Of a stretch of 64,000 nucleotides of DNA, positions 1 through 7,803 are shown piece after piece; the stretch's first letter is position 1; each line of letters begins with the position of its first letter. The notes under the pieces were generated by a model. The model was not told the DNA's origin, ran no database searches, and saw nothing but the letters and a program-made list of their open reading frames with translations. A program made the translations under genes and the position numbers. The stretch is taken from NCBI RefSeq assembly GCF_020447305.1, contig NZ_CP095732.1:1954501-2018500 (forward strand), read 5' to 3'. This DNA is from Abyssibius alkaniclasticus. GTDB taxonomy: Bacteria > Pseudomonadota > Alphaproteobacteria > Rhodobacterales > Rhodobacteraceae.

Positions 1-134
1 AATGTCTGACCGCAACACGCGCCGGCCCCGTATGGCGTTCAGGTTCTGGCGACAAATCCCCGCGACCGGACCGGCGCACCGACCTGCGCAAACGCATTGC
101 CCGCACCGGGATGCGAAATAGCGCAGCCAACCCC

Positions 135-163
135 TTGCAAAGCGCGCGCAACTCGCGCTACAC
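135..163 (+). promoter_or_regulatory. candidate sigma-70 promoter for tRNA-Ser
   Basis: A TTGCAA hexamer at 135-140 and CTACAC at 158-163 are separated by 17 bases and end about 10 bases before the tRNA, which is a normal geometry for a stable-RNA promoter. Neither box is a perfect match to consensus, and the assignment rests only on spacing and position. Nothing else is recognised in bases 1-134. Confidence 0.35.
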
Positions 164-173
164 ACCGCCCCAC

Positions 174-263
174 GGACAGGTGGCCGAGTGGTCGAAGGCG
201 CACGCCTGGAAAGTGTGTAGGCGGGGAACCGTCTCCAGGGTTCGAATCCCTGTCTGTCCGCCA
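174..263 (+). tRNA. tRNA-Ser (anticodon GGA)
   Basis: The 90-base gene folds as a class II tRNA. The acceptor strand GGACAGG pairs with the seven bases before the discriminator G and the encoded CCA at 261-263. The anticodon loop reads CTGGAAA, giving anticodon GGA. A long variable arm follows, and the T-loop is GGTTCGAATCC. A long variable arm with a GGA anticodon identifies serine. The small open frames overlapping it on both strands are not genes. Confidence 0.97.
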
Positions 264-289
264 CTTGCCTTTGTGAAACGTTTCTCCCC

Positions 290-311
290 ATCCGGCTGCG
301 GCTGGATTTTT
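290..311 (+). terminator. Rho-independent terminator after tRNA-Ser
   Basis: A 7-bp stem (ATCCGGC paired with GGCTGGAT-type bases, one G-T pair) with a TGCG loop spans 290-307 and is followed directly by a run of T at 307-311. It lies 27 bases after the tRNA CCA end. The rest of 312-472 shows no recognisable feature. Confidence 0.7.
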
Positions 312-472
312 CCGTTGTTTTCGGGGGGTATGCGGGTGGGGCTGGCGCTGAGCTTTGCAGCGGTAGAAATTCGACATTTCGCAAGGCGAGAAGAGGCCGG
401 TTGTTGAACGGTGCCACGACGCGCCTGAACGCGGGGTGCTTTTGGCAGCGGCTTGTATGTTGCGGCCTGAAG

Positions 473-1714
473 CTAAATTTCTGGTGGCGTCCTTATTGGC
501 GATGAGGTCAGAAACCCGGCTATCGCGTTTACGGCCGCGCCCATGTCGGCGGCGCTGGCATATTCATCGGGATGGTGGCTGAGGCCATTCTTGCAGCGGA
601 CAAACAGCATTGCGATCGGGCAGAGATCGGACATGGCCGAGGCATCGTGGGTTGCCCCGGATGGCAGTTTGACAAGGCGTTGCCCGCTTTGCTCAACCGC
701 CTTGGCCAGGGCATCGGACAGGGCCGGGTCACAGGCGACAGCCGGTTGCTCGTAGGTCTTTGTCATCTCGAAAGTCAGGCCAGAATCTTGCGCTATTTGT
801 GTGCCGAACGCGCGCATTTGCCTGGCGAAACTTTGCCTTTCACCATCGGAAACCGAGCGAATTTCGAGCGAAAACGCCGTTGTGTCGGGAATGGCATTTA
901 CGGCGTTGGGATGGACCAGTAGAGAGCCGACAGTGGCGCGGATGCTGTGCGTTTCCCTGGCCAGATCCGAAGTGGCACTGACAAAACGCGATGCCGCAAC
1001 AAGCGCGTCACGGCGATCTGCCATCGGCACCGTGCCCGCGTGACCGGTTTCGCCGACGAAGCGAAGGCTGTTGCGCTCGATCCCGCAGATTCCGGTGACA
1101 ACCCCGAGCGCGGCGTCTTGCCCCTCCAATACTGGCCCTTGTTCGATATGCGCTTCGAGATATCCCAGAACCTCGGACGGCGCGCGTGCAAGATTGTCAA
1201 GCCGCGCCGGATCGCCACCGAAACCGGCAAGTGCCGCGCCAAGTGCCACGCCTTCGCTGTCTTCAAGGCTCAGCGCGGATTTTTCATATGTTCCGGCAAG
1301 CGCGCGCGGGCCAAGCAGGGCGGTTGGAAAACGCACGCCTTCTTCATCGGCAAATGCGAGGACTTCAACTGAACAGCCGGGTTTTGCGCCTTCGCGTTTC
1401 AGTTTCTCAAGCGCCAGACAGGCCAGGACGACCCCCATGATGCCATCATAGCGCCCGCCATTTGGAACGGAATCCTGATGCGAGCCTATCAGCAAGGTCT
1501 TGCTGCCTTCGGGCCCGTCATGGCGGCCGATCAGGGTTGATGCCGCGTCCATGCGCGGGTGCAGCCCTGCTGCGGTCATCCAGTCACGTATGTGGTTCAG
1601 GGCTGCCTTATGCTCTGGCGTGAACGGCAGGCGCGTTACGCCGCCGCCGGTTTGCGAGCATTTGGCGATTTCAGACAGGCGGGTTTGGGCAATAACGCCG
1701 AAGTTCATATGCAT
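473..1714 (-). CDS. M20-family N-carbamoyl-amino-acid hydrolase / allantoate amidohydrolase-type enzyme
   Basis: This is a zinc amidohydrolase of the HyuC/AllC/beta-ureidopropionase branch of peptidase family M20. Such enzymes release ammonia and CO2 or an amino acid from N-carbamoyl compounds in the cytoplasm. The M20 metal set is visible: GSHQDS with His79, YDG with Asp90, DEEG near 123-126, AHIEQGP with His189, and HHPDE near 380. GETGHAG at about 222-228 belongs to the dimerisation/substrate lid. The length of 413 residues is normal for the family. A second ATG at 1708 is preceded by GGA at better ribosome-site spacing and may be the true start. It is divergent from the GntR gene and has a palindromic operator six bases upstream. 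Substrate cannot be read from the sequence; the neighbouring peptide-type importer suggests an imported carbamoyl or peptide-like compound. Confidence 0.88.
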   Translation of the reverse strand: MHMNFGVIAQTRLSEIAKCSQTGGGVTRLPFTPEHKAALNHIRDWMTAAGLHPRMDAASTLIGRHDGPEGSKTLLIGSHQDSVPNGGRYDGIMGVVLACLALEKLKREGAKPGCSVEVLAFADEEGVRFPTALLGPRALAGTYEKSALSLEDSEGVALGAALAGFGGDPARLDNLARAPSEVLGYLEAHIEQGPVLEGQDAALGVVTGICGIERNSLRFVGETGHAGTVPMADRRDALVAASRFVSATSDLARETHSIRATVGSLLVHPNAVNAIPDTTAFSLEIRSVSDGERQSFARQMRAFGTQIAQDSGLTFEMTKTYEQPAVACDPALSDALAKAVEQSGQRLVKLPSGATHDASAMSDLCPIAMLFVRCKNGLSHHPDEYASAADMGAAVNAIAGFLTSSPIRTPPEI

Positions 1715-1719
1715 TCCAA

Positions 1720-1735
1720 ATTTATTATGATAAAT
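1720..1735. promoter_or_regulatory. candidate GntR operator, site 1
   Basis: ATTTATTATGATAAAT is a 16-bp near-perfect palindrome between the amidohydrolase and GntR genes. It matches 15 of 16 positions of the consensus ATTTATCATGATAAAT seen twice more at 3278 and 3306. Its place only six bases before the amidohydrolase start suggests repression of that gene and perhaps autoregulation. Confidence 0.65.
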
Positions 1736-1777
1736 TATTAGCTACACAAGAGTTCAACCCTCGTCTAGAAAAATGTG

Positions 1778-2566
1778 ATGAAGCAAAATTTGGCCCGACT
1801 GGACAATCCGAAAGTTACCGACGCGCCGCGCGCGCAAAAAAGGTCGCGTCCGGTTCAGGTGGCTGACCAGATCAAGCGCTGGGTTGTCGAGCGCGACTTG
1901 CGCAAGGGCGACAAGCTGCCCAATGAAGCCGAGATGATTGCGCAATTCGGTGTTTCGAAGGGCACGGTTCGCGAGGCGATGCGGATTCTTGAAGCGCAGG
2001 GGTTGATCGTTACAAAAACCGGCCCGGGCGGTGGCAGTTCGGTGGGCGAGGTGAGCAAGGACCGAGCAATGTCTCTGCTTGGAAACTACTTCTACTTCAA
2101 GGATTTGTCGCTGTCCGATATCTATGAGATGCGCAAGCTGCTGGAGCCGGCGATGGTGGCCAGACTTGCCGGCAATCTGGACGCGAAAACCTTGGCCGAA
2201 TTGCGCGACATGGCGCATCGGCATCCGGAACCCGCGCGCACGCCGGAAGAAGAAAAGCAGCAGCATATCTCATCGCTGATCTTTCATGCACGTCTGGCCG
2301 ATGCCGCCGAGAATGAACTGATGGGCTTTGTGATTTCCTTCATGGCGCGAATCCTGTCCGACCTGACAATTTATCGCCGACTCTATGCTGAACCGAACAG
2401 AGAGCTTTGGGAGCGGGGGCGTCAGCACCAGATAGAGTTGGTCGATGCGCTGGAGCAGGGCGACTGCGCGCGCGCCCGGGCAACCATGTTGTCACATATG
2501 GAAGGTGCCGAACGGATGATGAATGCGCAGGAAATGCGGATCACGCGGGAATTCATGGCCGAATAG
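1778..2566 (+). CDS. GntR-family transcriptional regulator (FadR/FCD subfamily)
   Basis: This is a DNA-binding repressor or activator with an N-terminal winged helix (about residues 20-85, including the FGVSKGTVREAMRILEAQG recognition region) and a C-terminal all-helical FCD effector domain (about 110-240). The length of about 262 residues is typical. A GTG lies immediately before the ATG at 1778 and could also serve; no strong ribosome site decides between them. The gene is divergent from the amidohydrolase and next to the DUF1028/ABC region. The palindrome repeated in both intergenic regions makes it the likely local regulator of all these genes. The effector is unknown. Confidence 0.9.
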   Translation: MKQNLARLDNPKVTDAPRAQKRSRPVQVADQIKRWVVERDLRKGDKLPNEAEMIAQFGVSKGTVREAMRILEAQGLIVTKTGPGGGSSVGEVSKDRAMSLLGNYFYFKDLSLSDIYEMRKLLEPAMVARLAGNLDAKTLAELRDMAHRHPEPARTPEEEKQQHISSLIFHARLADAAENELMGFVISFMARILSDLTIYRRLYAEPNRELWERGRQHQIELVDALEQGDCARARATMLSHMEGAERMMNAQEMRITREFMAE

Positions 2567-2589
2567 CCGCTTCCGGCACGGCGTTTTGT

Positions 2590-3249
2590 TCATGGCGCGC
2601 GCTCACGATCCGTTTGAACGGGGGTTTCGTGCAGCCAGTTTGCATAGGGCGGCTCGCCGACCTTTCTTGCAAGCGCCGCAAGATCCTTTAGCGGCGTGGC
2701 GCTGTCATCGATGCGCAGGTCTATGGGCGGCGCATCCGGGCTGAGAACGAGCAGGGCTGCAGATTGCAGCCCGCGCACGTCAGACCCGGCTGCTTGTGCT
2801 GCCTGAAGCGCCGAGACGAGGCGGGCAGGCGGGCTTGCCGCGCTCGTTTCATATCCGGCAATCAATGCCTCCAGCACATTGCGCGATTTGATCATATTTC
2901 CGGCCACGATCAGGTTGGGGGTGGCGATATGGTCGGCATAAGGCACGCTGGCCGCACCTGTATACCCCGCTGTTCCGCCCGACATGTCGAGAACGGCAAG
3001 TTGGCGATGCGCGCGGCCATTGTCAGGCCGTGTCAGGGCCGAAACCACATCTGCGGCCCGCTTGCCGGCGTATAATTGGCGCATGGCATCGTCACGCCAG
3101 AATGTGCTGGGCGCCGTTCCTTGCGAGGCGCAGAGGCCCGATTCGATGTCTCCGCGCAGAACCCAGCCTCCGACACACAGGCTGCCCGTGGCGGCCGCCC
3201 CGGCGTAAACGCCTGTTTTTTGGTCAAATGTCAGAATGGAAAACGTCAT
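2590..3249 (-). CDS. DUF1028 family protein
   Basis: The 219-residue protein begins MTFSILTFDQKTGVYAGAAA, the typical N-terminus of the DUF1028 family, which has a predicted Ntn-hydrolase-like fold. It continues with the conserved glycine-rich core (GSLCVGGWV, ASQGTAPSTFWRDDAM). The biochemical function of the family is not established. Here it is divergent from the ABC importer genes and shares their operator region, so it probably acts on the imported compound or a derived product, possibly as an amidase or peptidase. It has no signal peptide and should be cytoplasmic. It converges with the GntR gene, leaving 23 bases between stops. Confidence 0.8.
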   Translation of the reverse strand: MTFSILTFDQKTGVYAGAAATGSLCVGGWVLRGDIESGLCASQGTAPSTFWRDDAMRQLYAGKRAADVVSALTRPDNGRAHRQLAVLDMSGGTAGYTGAASVPYADHIATPNLIVAGNMIKSRNVLEALIAGYETSAASPPARLVSALQAAQAAGSDVRGLQSAALLVLSPDAPPIDLRIDDSATPLKDLAALARKVGEPPYANWLHETPVQTDRERAP

Positions 3250-3277
3250 GGCACGACCCCTAGCACAATTATCTTGT

Positions 3278-3293
3278 ATTTATCATGAGAATT
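3278..3293. promoter_or_regulatory. candidate GntR operator, site 2
   Basis: ATTTATCATGAGAATT matches 14 of 16 consensus positions. Together with TGT before it, it forms the left arm (TGTATTTATCATGA, 3275-3288) of an exact 14-base inverted repeat whose right arm is at 3311-3324. It lies in the divergent promoter between the DUF1028 gene and the ABC importer. Confidence 0.65.
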
Positions 3294-3321
3294 TGGCTAA
3301 ATGCAATTAATCATGATAAAT
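3293..3321 (+). promoter_or_regulatory. candidate promoter of the dipeptide-type ABC operon
   Basis: TTGGCT at 3293-3298 and ATAAAT at 3316-3321 are 17 bases apart and about 24 bases upstream of the start codon. Operator site 3 covers the proposed -10 box, so binding there would block polymerase. The hexamers are only moderate matches to consensus. Confidence 0.45.
3306..3321. promoter_or_regulatory. candidate GntR operator, site 3
   Basis: ATTAATCATGATAAAT matches 15 of 16 positions of the shared consensus and carries the exact reverse complement of the site 2 arm at 3311-3324. The centres of sites 2 and 3 are 28 bp apart. It overlaps the proposed -10 box of the ABC operon. Confidence 0.65.
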
Positions 3322-3344
3322 ACAGTCAACAGAGAGGATATCCC

Positions 3345-4919
3345 ATGACCTTGCTAACCCTTCCCCGTCGCGCGTTGCTGGCAGCAACGGCCGCCACCGC
3401 ATTGGCGCTGACGGTGGGCAGTGCTGCGGCGCAAACGCCGGAAAACGTGCTTATTGTCGGCCAGATCGCCGAACCTCAGGCGCTTGACCCTGCGGCGGTC
3501 ACGGCGGTCAACGATTTTCGCATTCTGATGAACATGTATGACGGTCTGGTCCGCTACAAGGACGGCACGCTGGAGGTTGAACCCTCGCTGGCAACAGACT
3601 GGACCATTTCCGAAGATGGCACCGTTTACACCTTTACACTGCGCGACGGCGTAACCTTCCATGATGGCAGCGCGTTTGATGCCGAAGCGGTGAAGTTCAA
3701 CTTCGACCGGATGCTGGACGAGTCGCACCCCTATAGCGACACCGGCCCGTTCCCGCTGGCATTTTTCTTTTCGTCGGTGCAAAGCGTTGATGTGATTGAC
3801 CCGCTCACCGTGTCTTTCACGCTGAACGCGCCTTATGCGCCGTTCCTGTCGAACCTTGCATATCCAACGGGGCTGATCGTTTCGCCGGCTGCGGTTATGG
3901 AATATGGCGCGGATTTCGGGCGTAACCCTTCGGGCACCGGTGCCTTCAAATTTGTCGAATGGCGCAGCAATGAGGCTGTTGTCGTCGAAGCGAACCCGGA
4001 TTACTGGGACGGCGCGCCCGCGCTTGAAACGGTCGTCTTTCGCCCGATCACCGATGCCAATACCCGCACGGCGGAAATGCTGGCCGGCGGAATTGACCTG
4101 ATGGTCGAGGTGCCGCCCGTGGCGCTGAGCGAATTTCAGGGCGACGCCTATTCGGTTTATGAACAGGCGGGCCCGCATGTCTGGTTCCTGATCCTGAACG
4201 CCAAGGAGGGGCCGTTTGCCGATGTTCGCGTGCGCCAGGCAGCCAATTATGCGATCAACAAGGAAGCGATTGTAAATGATGTTCTGGAGGGCACGGCCGA
4301 AGTGGCCGCCGGCCCAACCCCACCCGCATTTGCATGGGCTTACAACCCCGATCTGGAACCCTATCCCTATGATCCTGACCGCGCCCGCGAACTGCTGGCC
4401 GAGGCAGGCGCTGAAGGCGCGGAGCTGACATTCTATGTGACCGAGGGCGGGTCGGGAATGCTTGACCCTGTCGCGATGGGCACAGCGATTCAGGCCGATC
4501 TTGAGGCGGTGGGCCTGAATGTGACGATTGAGACCTACGAGTGGAACACGTTTCTTGGCAATGTAAACCCTGGCCTTGAGGGTAAGGCTGACATGGCGGA
4601 AATGGCGTGGATGACCAATGATCCCGATACATTGCCCTTCCTGGCCCTGCGCACCGAAGCATGGCCCGAAAATGGTGGCTTCAACTCTGGCTACTATTCC
4701 AACCCGGAGGTGGATGCGCTGCTCGATGCTGCCCGCGTCGAGACCGACCAGGAAGAGCGCGCGCGCCTTTACCGCGAGATGCAGGTCATCGTGCAGCAAG
4801 ACGCGCCCTGGGTATTTGTTGCAAACTGGAAGCAGAATGCGGTGACATCCGATCGTGTTGAAGGGTTTGCATTGCAGCCTTCGTTCTTCCTGCTCTTGCA
4901 AGATGTCACCAAGAACTGA
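3345..4919 (+). CDS. ABC transporter periplasmic binding protein, peptide/nickel family (SBP_bac_5)
   Basis: This is a periplasmic receptor of the DppA/OppA family that delivers peptides or similar solutes to the permeases encoded downstream. The ATG at 3345 is chosen because GAGAGG lies 7 bases upstream and the protein then starts with a clean signal peptide (MTLLTLPRRALLAATAATA, cleavage near AAA-QTP). An in-frame upstream start would put an implausible leader before it. The family signature LATDWTISEDGTVYTFTLRD lies around residues 70-95, with HDGSAFDAEAVKFNFDR after it. The mature length is about 500 residues, as expected. It heads an operon of four genes and is followed by a GC-rich hairpin. 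Ligand specificity cannot be read; dipeptides or N-modified amino acids are plausible from the neighbouring amidohydrolase. Confidence 0.9.
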   Translation: MTLLTLPRRALLAATAATALALTVGSAAAQTPENVLIVGQIAEPQALDPAAVTAVNDFRILMNMYDGLVRYKDGTLEVEPSLATDWTISEDGTVYTFTLRDGVTFHDGSAFDAEAVKFNFDRMLDESHPYSDTGPFPLAFFFSSVQSVDVIDPLTVSFTLNAPYAPFLSNLAYPTGLIVSPAAVMEYGADFGRNPSGTGAFKFVEWRSNEAVVVEANPDYWDGAPALETVVFRPITDANTRTAEMLAGGIDLMVEVPPVALSEFQGDAYSVYEQAGPHVWFLILNAKEGPFADVRVRQAANYAINKEAIVNDVLEGTAEVAAGPTPPAFAWAYNPDLEPYPYDPDRARELLAEAGAEGAELTFYVTEGGSGMLDPVAMGTAIQADLEAVGLNVTIETYEWNTFLGNVNPGLEGKADMAEMAWMTNDPDTLPFLALRTEAWPENGGFNSGYYSNPEVDALLDAARVETDQEERARLYREMQVIVQQDAPWVFVANWKQNAVTSDRVEGFALQPSFFLLLQDVTKN

Positions 4920-4927
4920 TGAAATCG

Positions 4928-4955
4928 GCGCGGCCCCGCGCGACAGGGGCCGCGC
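4928..4955 (+). promoter_or_regulatory. intercistronic GC-rich hairpin after the binding-protein gene
   Basis: GCGCGGCCCC at 4928-4937 is exactly complementary to GGGGCCGCGC at 4946-4955 with an 8-base loop. There is no T run after it. It sits between the binding-protein stop and the first permease, where such hairpins commonly protect the upstream message from 3' decay and lower readthrough. The same arrangement recurs at 20344, 39019 and 51555. Confidence 0.75.
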
Positions 4956-4975
4956 AGTCTGAACAGGGCGGGTAA

Positions 4976-5923
4976 ATGGCCGGATACATCCTCAAACGCC
5001 TGCTTTCGGCCATTCCGGTATTGCTCGGGATCAGCGTGATCGTGTTTCTGATCATGGCGATGATCCCCGGCGATCCGGCAACGGCGATCCTTGGGTCTTA
5101 TGCCACGCCTGAAAACGTGGAAAAGCTGAACCGTGACCTTGGTCTGGACCAAGGGCTGGTGCCGCGGTATTTCATCTGGCTCGGCAATATGCTGCAGGGC
5201 GATTTCGGGCGCAGTTTTGCGCTGAACCGGCCGGTTATAGACGAGGTGCTTGATCGGTTTGGCGCAACGCTCATCCTTGCGGGAACCGCCTTCCTGCTGT
5301 GTTCGATACTGGGCATTGCTGCCGGCGTTGTTTCGGCCGCGCGGCAATACGGCTTTGCCGACAAGGCGATCACCTTCGTGGTTCTTCTGGGCATTTCGAT
5401 CCCGTCTTTCTTTCTTGGCATGATGATGATCCTGATCTTTGCGGTGAAACTGCGCTGGTTTCCCGTTTCGGGCATGTGGCCAATTTACGGAGACCGGAAT
5501 TTTCTGGTTTTGTTAGACCACCTGGCAATGCCTGCCTTTGCGCTTGCCGTGGTCGCAACGGGCGTGATTGCGCGACTGGCACGTTCGGCGATGCTGGAAG
5601 TTTTGCGACAGGACTTTATCCGCACGGCGCGCGCCAAGGGCGTTCACGAGCGCCGCGTGATCTGGCGCCATGCCTTGCGGGCGGCGATGGTGTCGATCAT
5701 TCCGATTCTGGGCATTCAGGCGGGGTTTGTTCTGTCGGGCGCGGTCTATATCGAAATGGTTTTCCAATGGCCCGGCGTCGGGCGGATGCTGGTCGATGCA
5801 ATCTTGAAGCGCGACATTCTGCTGGTGCAGGGCGGGGTTGTGTTCATCGCGGCCTGCTATGTGATGTTCAACATCATGGTGGATGTGGCCCAGGCGCTGC
5901 TTGATCCGAGGATCAAGACATGA
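4976..5923 (+). CDS. ABC transporter permease, DppB type
   Basis: This is an inner-membrane subunit forming half of the translocation channel of the peptide-type importer. The 315-residue protein starts MAGYILKRLLSAIPVLLGIS, the usual DppB N-terminus with the first membrane helix, followed by the long periplasmic loop (PENVEKLNRDLGLDQGLVPRY). The cytoplasmic coupling loop near 210-230 (DFIRTARAKGVHERRVIWRH) contains the EAA-like motif that contacts the ATPase. About six membrane segments are evident. Its ATG at 4976 lies behind a GGGCGGG ribosome site, and its stop overlaps the next start by four bases. Confidence 0.92.
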   Translation: MAGYILKRLLSAIPVLLGISVIVFLIMAMIPGDPATAILGSYATPENVEKLNRDLGLDQGLVPRYFIWLGNMLQGDFGRSFALNRPVIDEVLDRFGATLILAGTAFLLCSILGIAAGVVSAARQYGFADKAITFVVLLGISIPSFFLGMMMILIFAVKLRWFPVSGMWPIYGDRNFLVLLDHLAMPAFALAVVATGVIARLARSAMLEVLRQDFIRTARAKGVHERRVIWRHALRAAMVSIIPILGIQAGFVLSGAVYIEMVFQWPGVGRMLVDAILKRDILLVQGGVVFIAACYVMFNIMVDVAQALLDPRIKT

Positions 5924-7803
5924 TGGCGTTTCTCAAACTGCTCGCGCGCAACCGTCTGGCATTGGCGGGGCTCATCGTTATCGGGCTGGTCGTCATTCTT
6001 GCGCTCATCACGCCGCTGCTGCCTTTGGCCGACCCCGATGTTACGGATACGCCGAACCGGTTCAAACCACCGTTCAGCGAAGGGGCCATTCTGGGCACAG
6101 ATCATCTGGGCCGCGACCTTCTGAGCCGCCTGCTATGGGGAACACGCTTGAGCCTGGCAATGGGGTTGGCCGCCGCAATCATCGCCGCCACACTCGGCTC
6201 TGCCATCGGGATTATTGCGGGCTATTACGGTGGCCGGGCCGACAACATCATCATGCGCGGCGTCGATATGCTGATGGCCTTTCCCTATATCCTTTTGGCA
6301 TTGGCCATTGTTGCCGCGCTTGGGCCCGGTCTTATGAACGCGCTGATCGCGGTGGCTGCGGTCAACGTGCCGTTCTTTGCGCGCAATATTCGCGGGGTAA
6401 CGGTGGGGATCGCGCATAAGGAATTTGTCGATGCGGCCCGGCTGGCCGGAATGCGCGACCGCGAAATCATCCTTGGCGAAGTTCTGCCCAACGTGCTGCC
6501 GGTCATCGTCATTGCAATGTCGACCACCGTTGGCTGGATGATCCTTGAAACGGCTGGCCTGTCGTTCCTTGGCCTCGGCTCGCAGCCACCGCAGGCGGAT
6601 CTGGGCTCGATGCTGGGCGAAGCGCGCTCGGCGCTGATCACCAACCCGCATACATCCATCGTGCCCGGCGCGATGATTCTGATAATCGTGATGGGGATCA
6701 ACCTGCTTGGCGATGGTGTGCGCGACGCGCTTGACCCGCGGCTGAAATCCGGCGCACTCAGCCGCCCGATGCCCGCAACCTCGGTTGACAGGCAAGGGGC
6801 CGCGCCCGCCGCCCAAACCGACAGCCTGCTCGATATTGCTGGGCTGCGGACCGAGTTCCGCGTGCGTGACCGGCTTTACAAGGCCGTGGGCGGCGTTGAT
6901 CTGCATGTCGAGAAGGGCGAATGCCTGGGGATCATCGGGGAAAGCGGCTCGGGCAAATCCGTGACAGCACTCAGCATCATGGGGCTTGTTGCCTCGCCTC
7001 CGGGGGTTATTACGGGCGGTGCCGTTCACTTTGACGGCAAGGACATCATCGGCGCCCCCTATGCGGAGCTGCGTTCGCTGCGGGGGCGGCGCGTGGCCTA
7101 TATTTTCCAGGACCCGCTGGCGACGCTCCATCCGCTTTACAAGGTGGGCGATCAACTGGTCGAAGCCATCCAGTCCCATGAGGCTGTTTCAAGGGCCGAT
7201 GCCCGTGGCCGCGCGATTGACCTGCTCAAATCCGTGCGCATTCCCAATGCGCAAAGCCGGATCGACAGCTACCCCTATGAGATGTCCGGCGGGATGCGCC
7301 AGCGGGTTGGCATTGCGATGGCGCTGGCCAATGACCCCGATGTCATCATCGCCGATGAACCCACAACGGCACTTGATGTAACCGTGCAAGCGCAGATTCT
7401 TGCGGTTTTGAGCGATCTGAGGCGCGCGCGGGGGCTGGCGATCATTTTCATCACCCATGACTTTGGTGTCGTCGGGCAGTTGTGCGACCGCGTTGCCGTG
7501 ATGTATGCGGGCCGGATTGTTGAACAAGGGCCAACCGAGGATGTTTTGCGCAGGCCGCAGCACCCCTATACGAGCCGCCTGATCGAATGCGTTCCGACAT
7601 TGGGCGGCGGGCAGCGCAAACTGGCGGCGATTCCCGGTCTGCCCCCTGTCGTTGACAATCTGCCGGCCGGATGCGCCTTCGCCGCACGATGCGACAAGGC
7701 GCAAGCCGATTGCCGTGTCGGTGAGGTTGGTCTTGTCGCCACCGGGCCAGCGCGAAAAACCCGTTGCCTGTATCCCGAACTGTCATCGGAGCGCGGCGTA
7801 TGA
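5920..7803 (+). CDS. fused ABC permease (DppC type) and ATPase (DppD type)
   Basis: This one 627-residue protein joins the second permease and first ATPase of the peptide importer. Residues 1 to about 285 are a DppC permease (GTDHLGRDLLSRLLWGTRLS near 60, EAA loop with EFVDAARLAGMRDREIILGE near 170). After an Ala/Pro-rich linker (about 285-305) an oligopeptide-type ATPase begins, with Walker A GESGSGKS near 340, LSGG-like EMSGGMRQRVG near 452, Walker B DEPTTALD, and the C-terminal OppD/F extension with cysteines (CAFAARCDKAQADC). The reading frame is continuous through the linker, so this is a real fusion rather than two overlapping genes. ATGA overlaps join it to the genes on both sides. Confidence 0.92.
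   Translation: MMAFLKLLARNRLALAGLIVIGLVVILALITPLLPLADPDVTDTPNRFKPPFSEGAILGTDHLGRDLLSRLLWGTRLSLAMGLAAAIIAATLGSAIGIIAGYYGGRADNIIMRGVDMLMAFPYILLALAIVAALGPGLMNALIAVAAVNVPFFARNIRGVTVGIAHKEFVDAARLAGMRDREIILGEVLPNVLPVIVIAMSTTVGWMILETAGLSFLGLGSQPPQADLGSMLGEARSALITNPHTSIVPGAMILIIVMGINLLGDGVRDALDPRLKSGALSRPMPATSVDRQGAAPAAQTDSLLDIAGLRTEFRVRDRLYKAVGGVDLHVEKGECLGIIGESGSGKSVTALSIMGLVASPPGVITGGAVHFDGKDIIGAPYAELRSLRGRRVAYIFQDPLATLHPLYKVGDQLVEAIQSHEAVSRADARGRAIDLLKSVRIPNAQSRIDSYPYEMSGGMRQRVGIAMALANDPDVIIADEPTTALDVTVQAQILAVLSDLRRARGLAIIFITHDFGVVGQLCDRVAVMYAGRIVEQGPTEDVLRRPQHPYTSRLIECVPTLGGGQRKLAAIPGLPPVVDNLPAGCAFAARCDKAQADCRVGEVGLVATGPARKTRCLYPELSSERGV

Noticed and set aside
39-407. short open frames on both strands over the tRNA-Ser gene
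   Set aside because: They run through a complete tRNA and its terminator and have no ribosome site.
3354-4901. 515-codon open frame antisense to the peptide-binding-protein gene
   Set aside because: It mirrors a clearly coding gene with signal peptide and family motifs; the antisense translation is rich in Arg, His and Gln with no recognisable domain, as expected from GC-rich codon usage.
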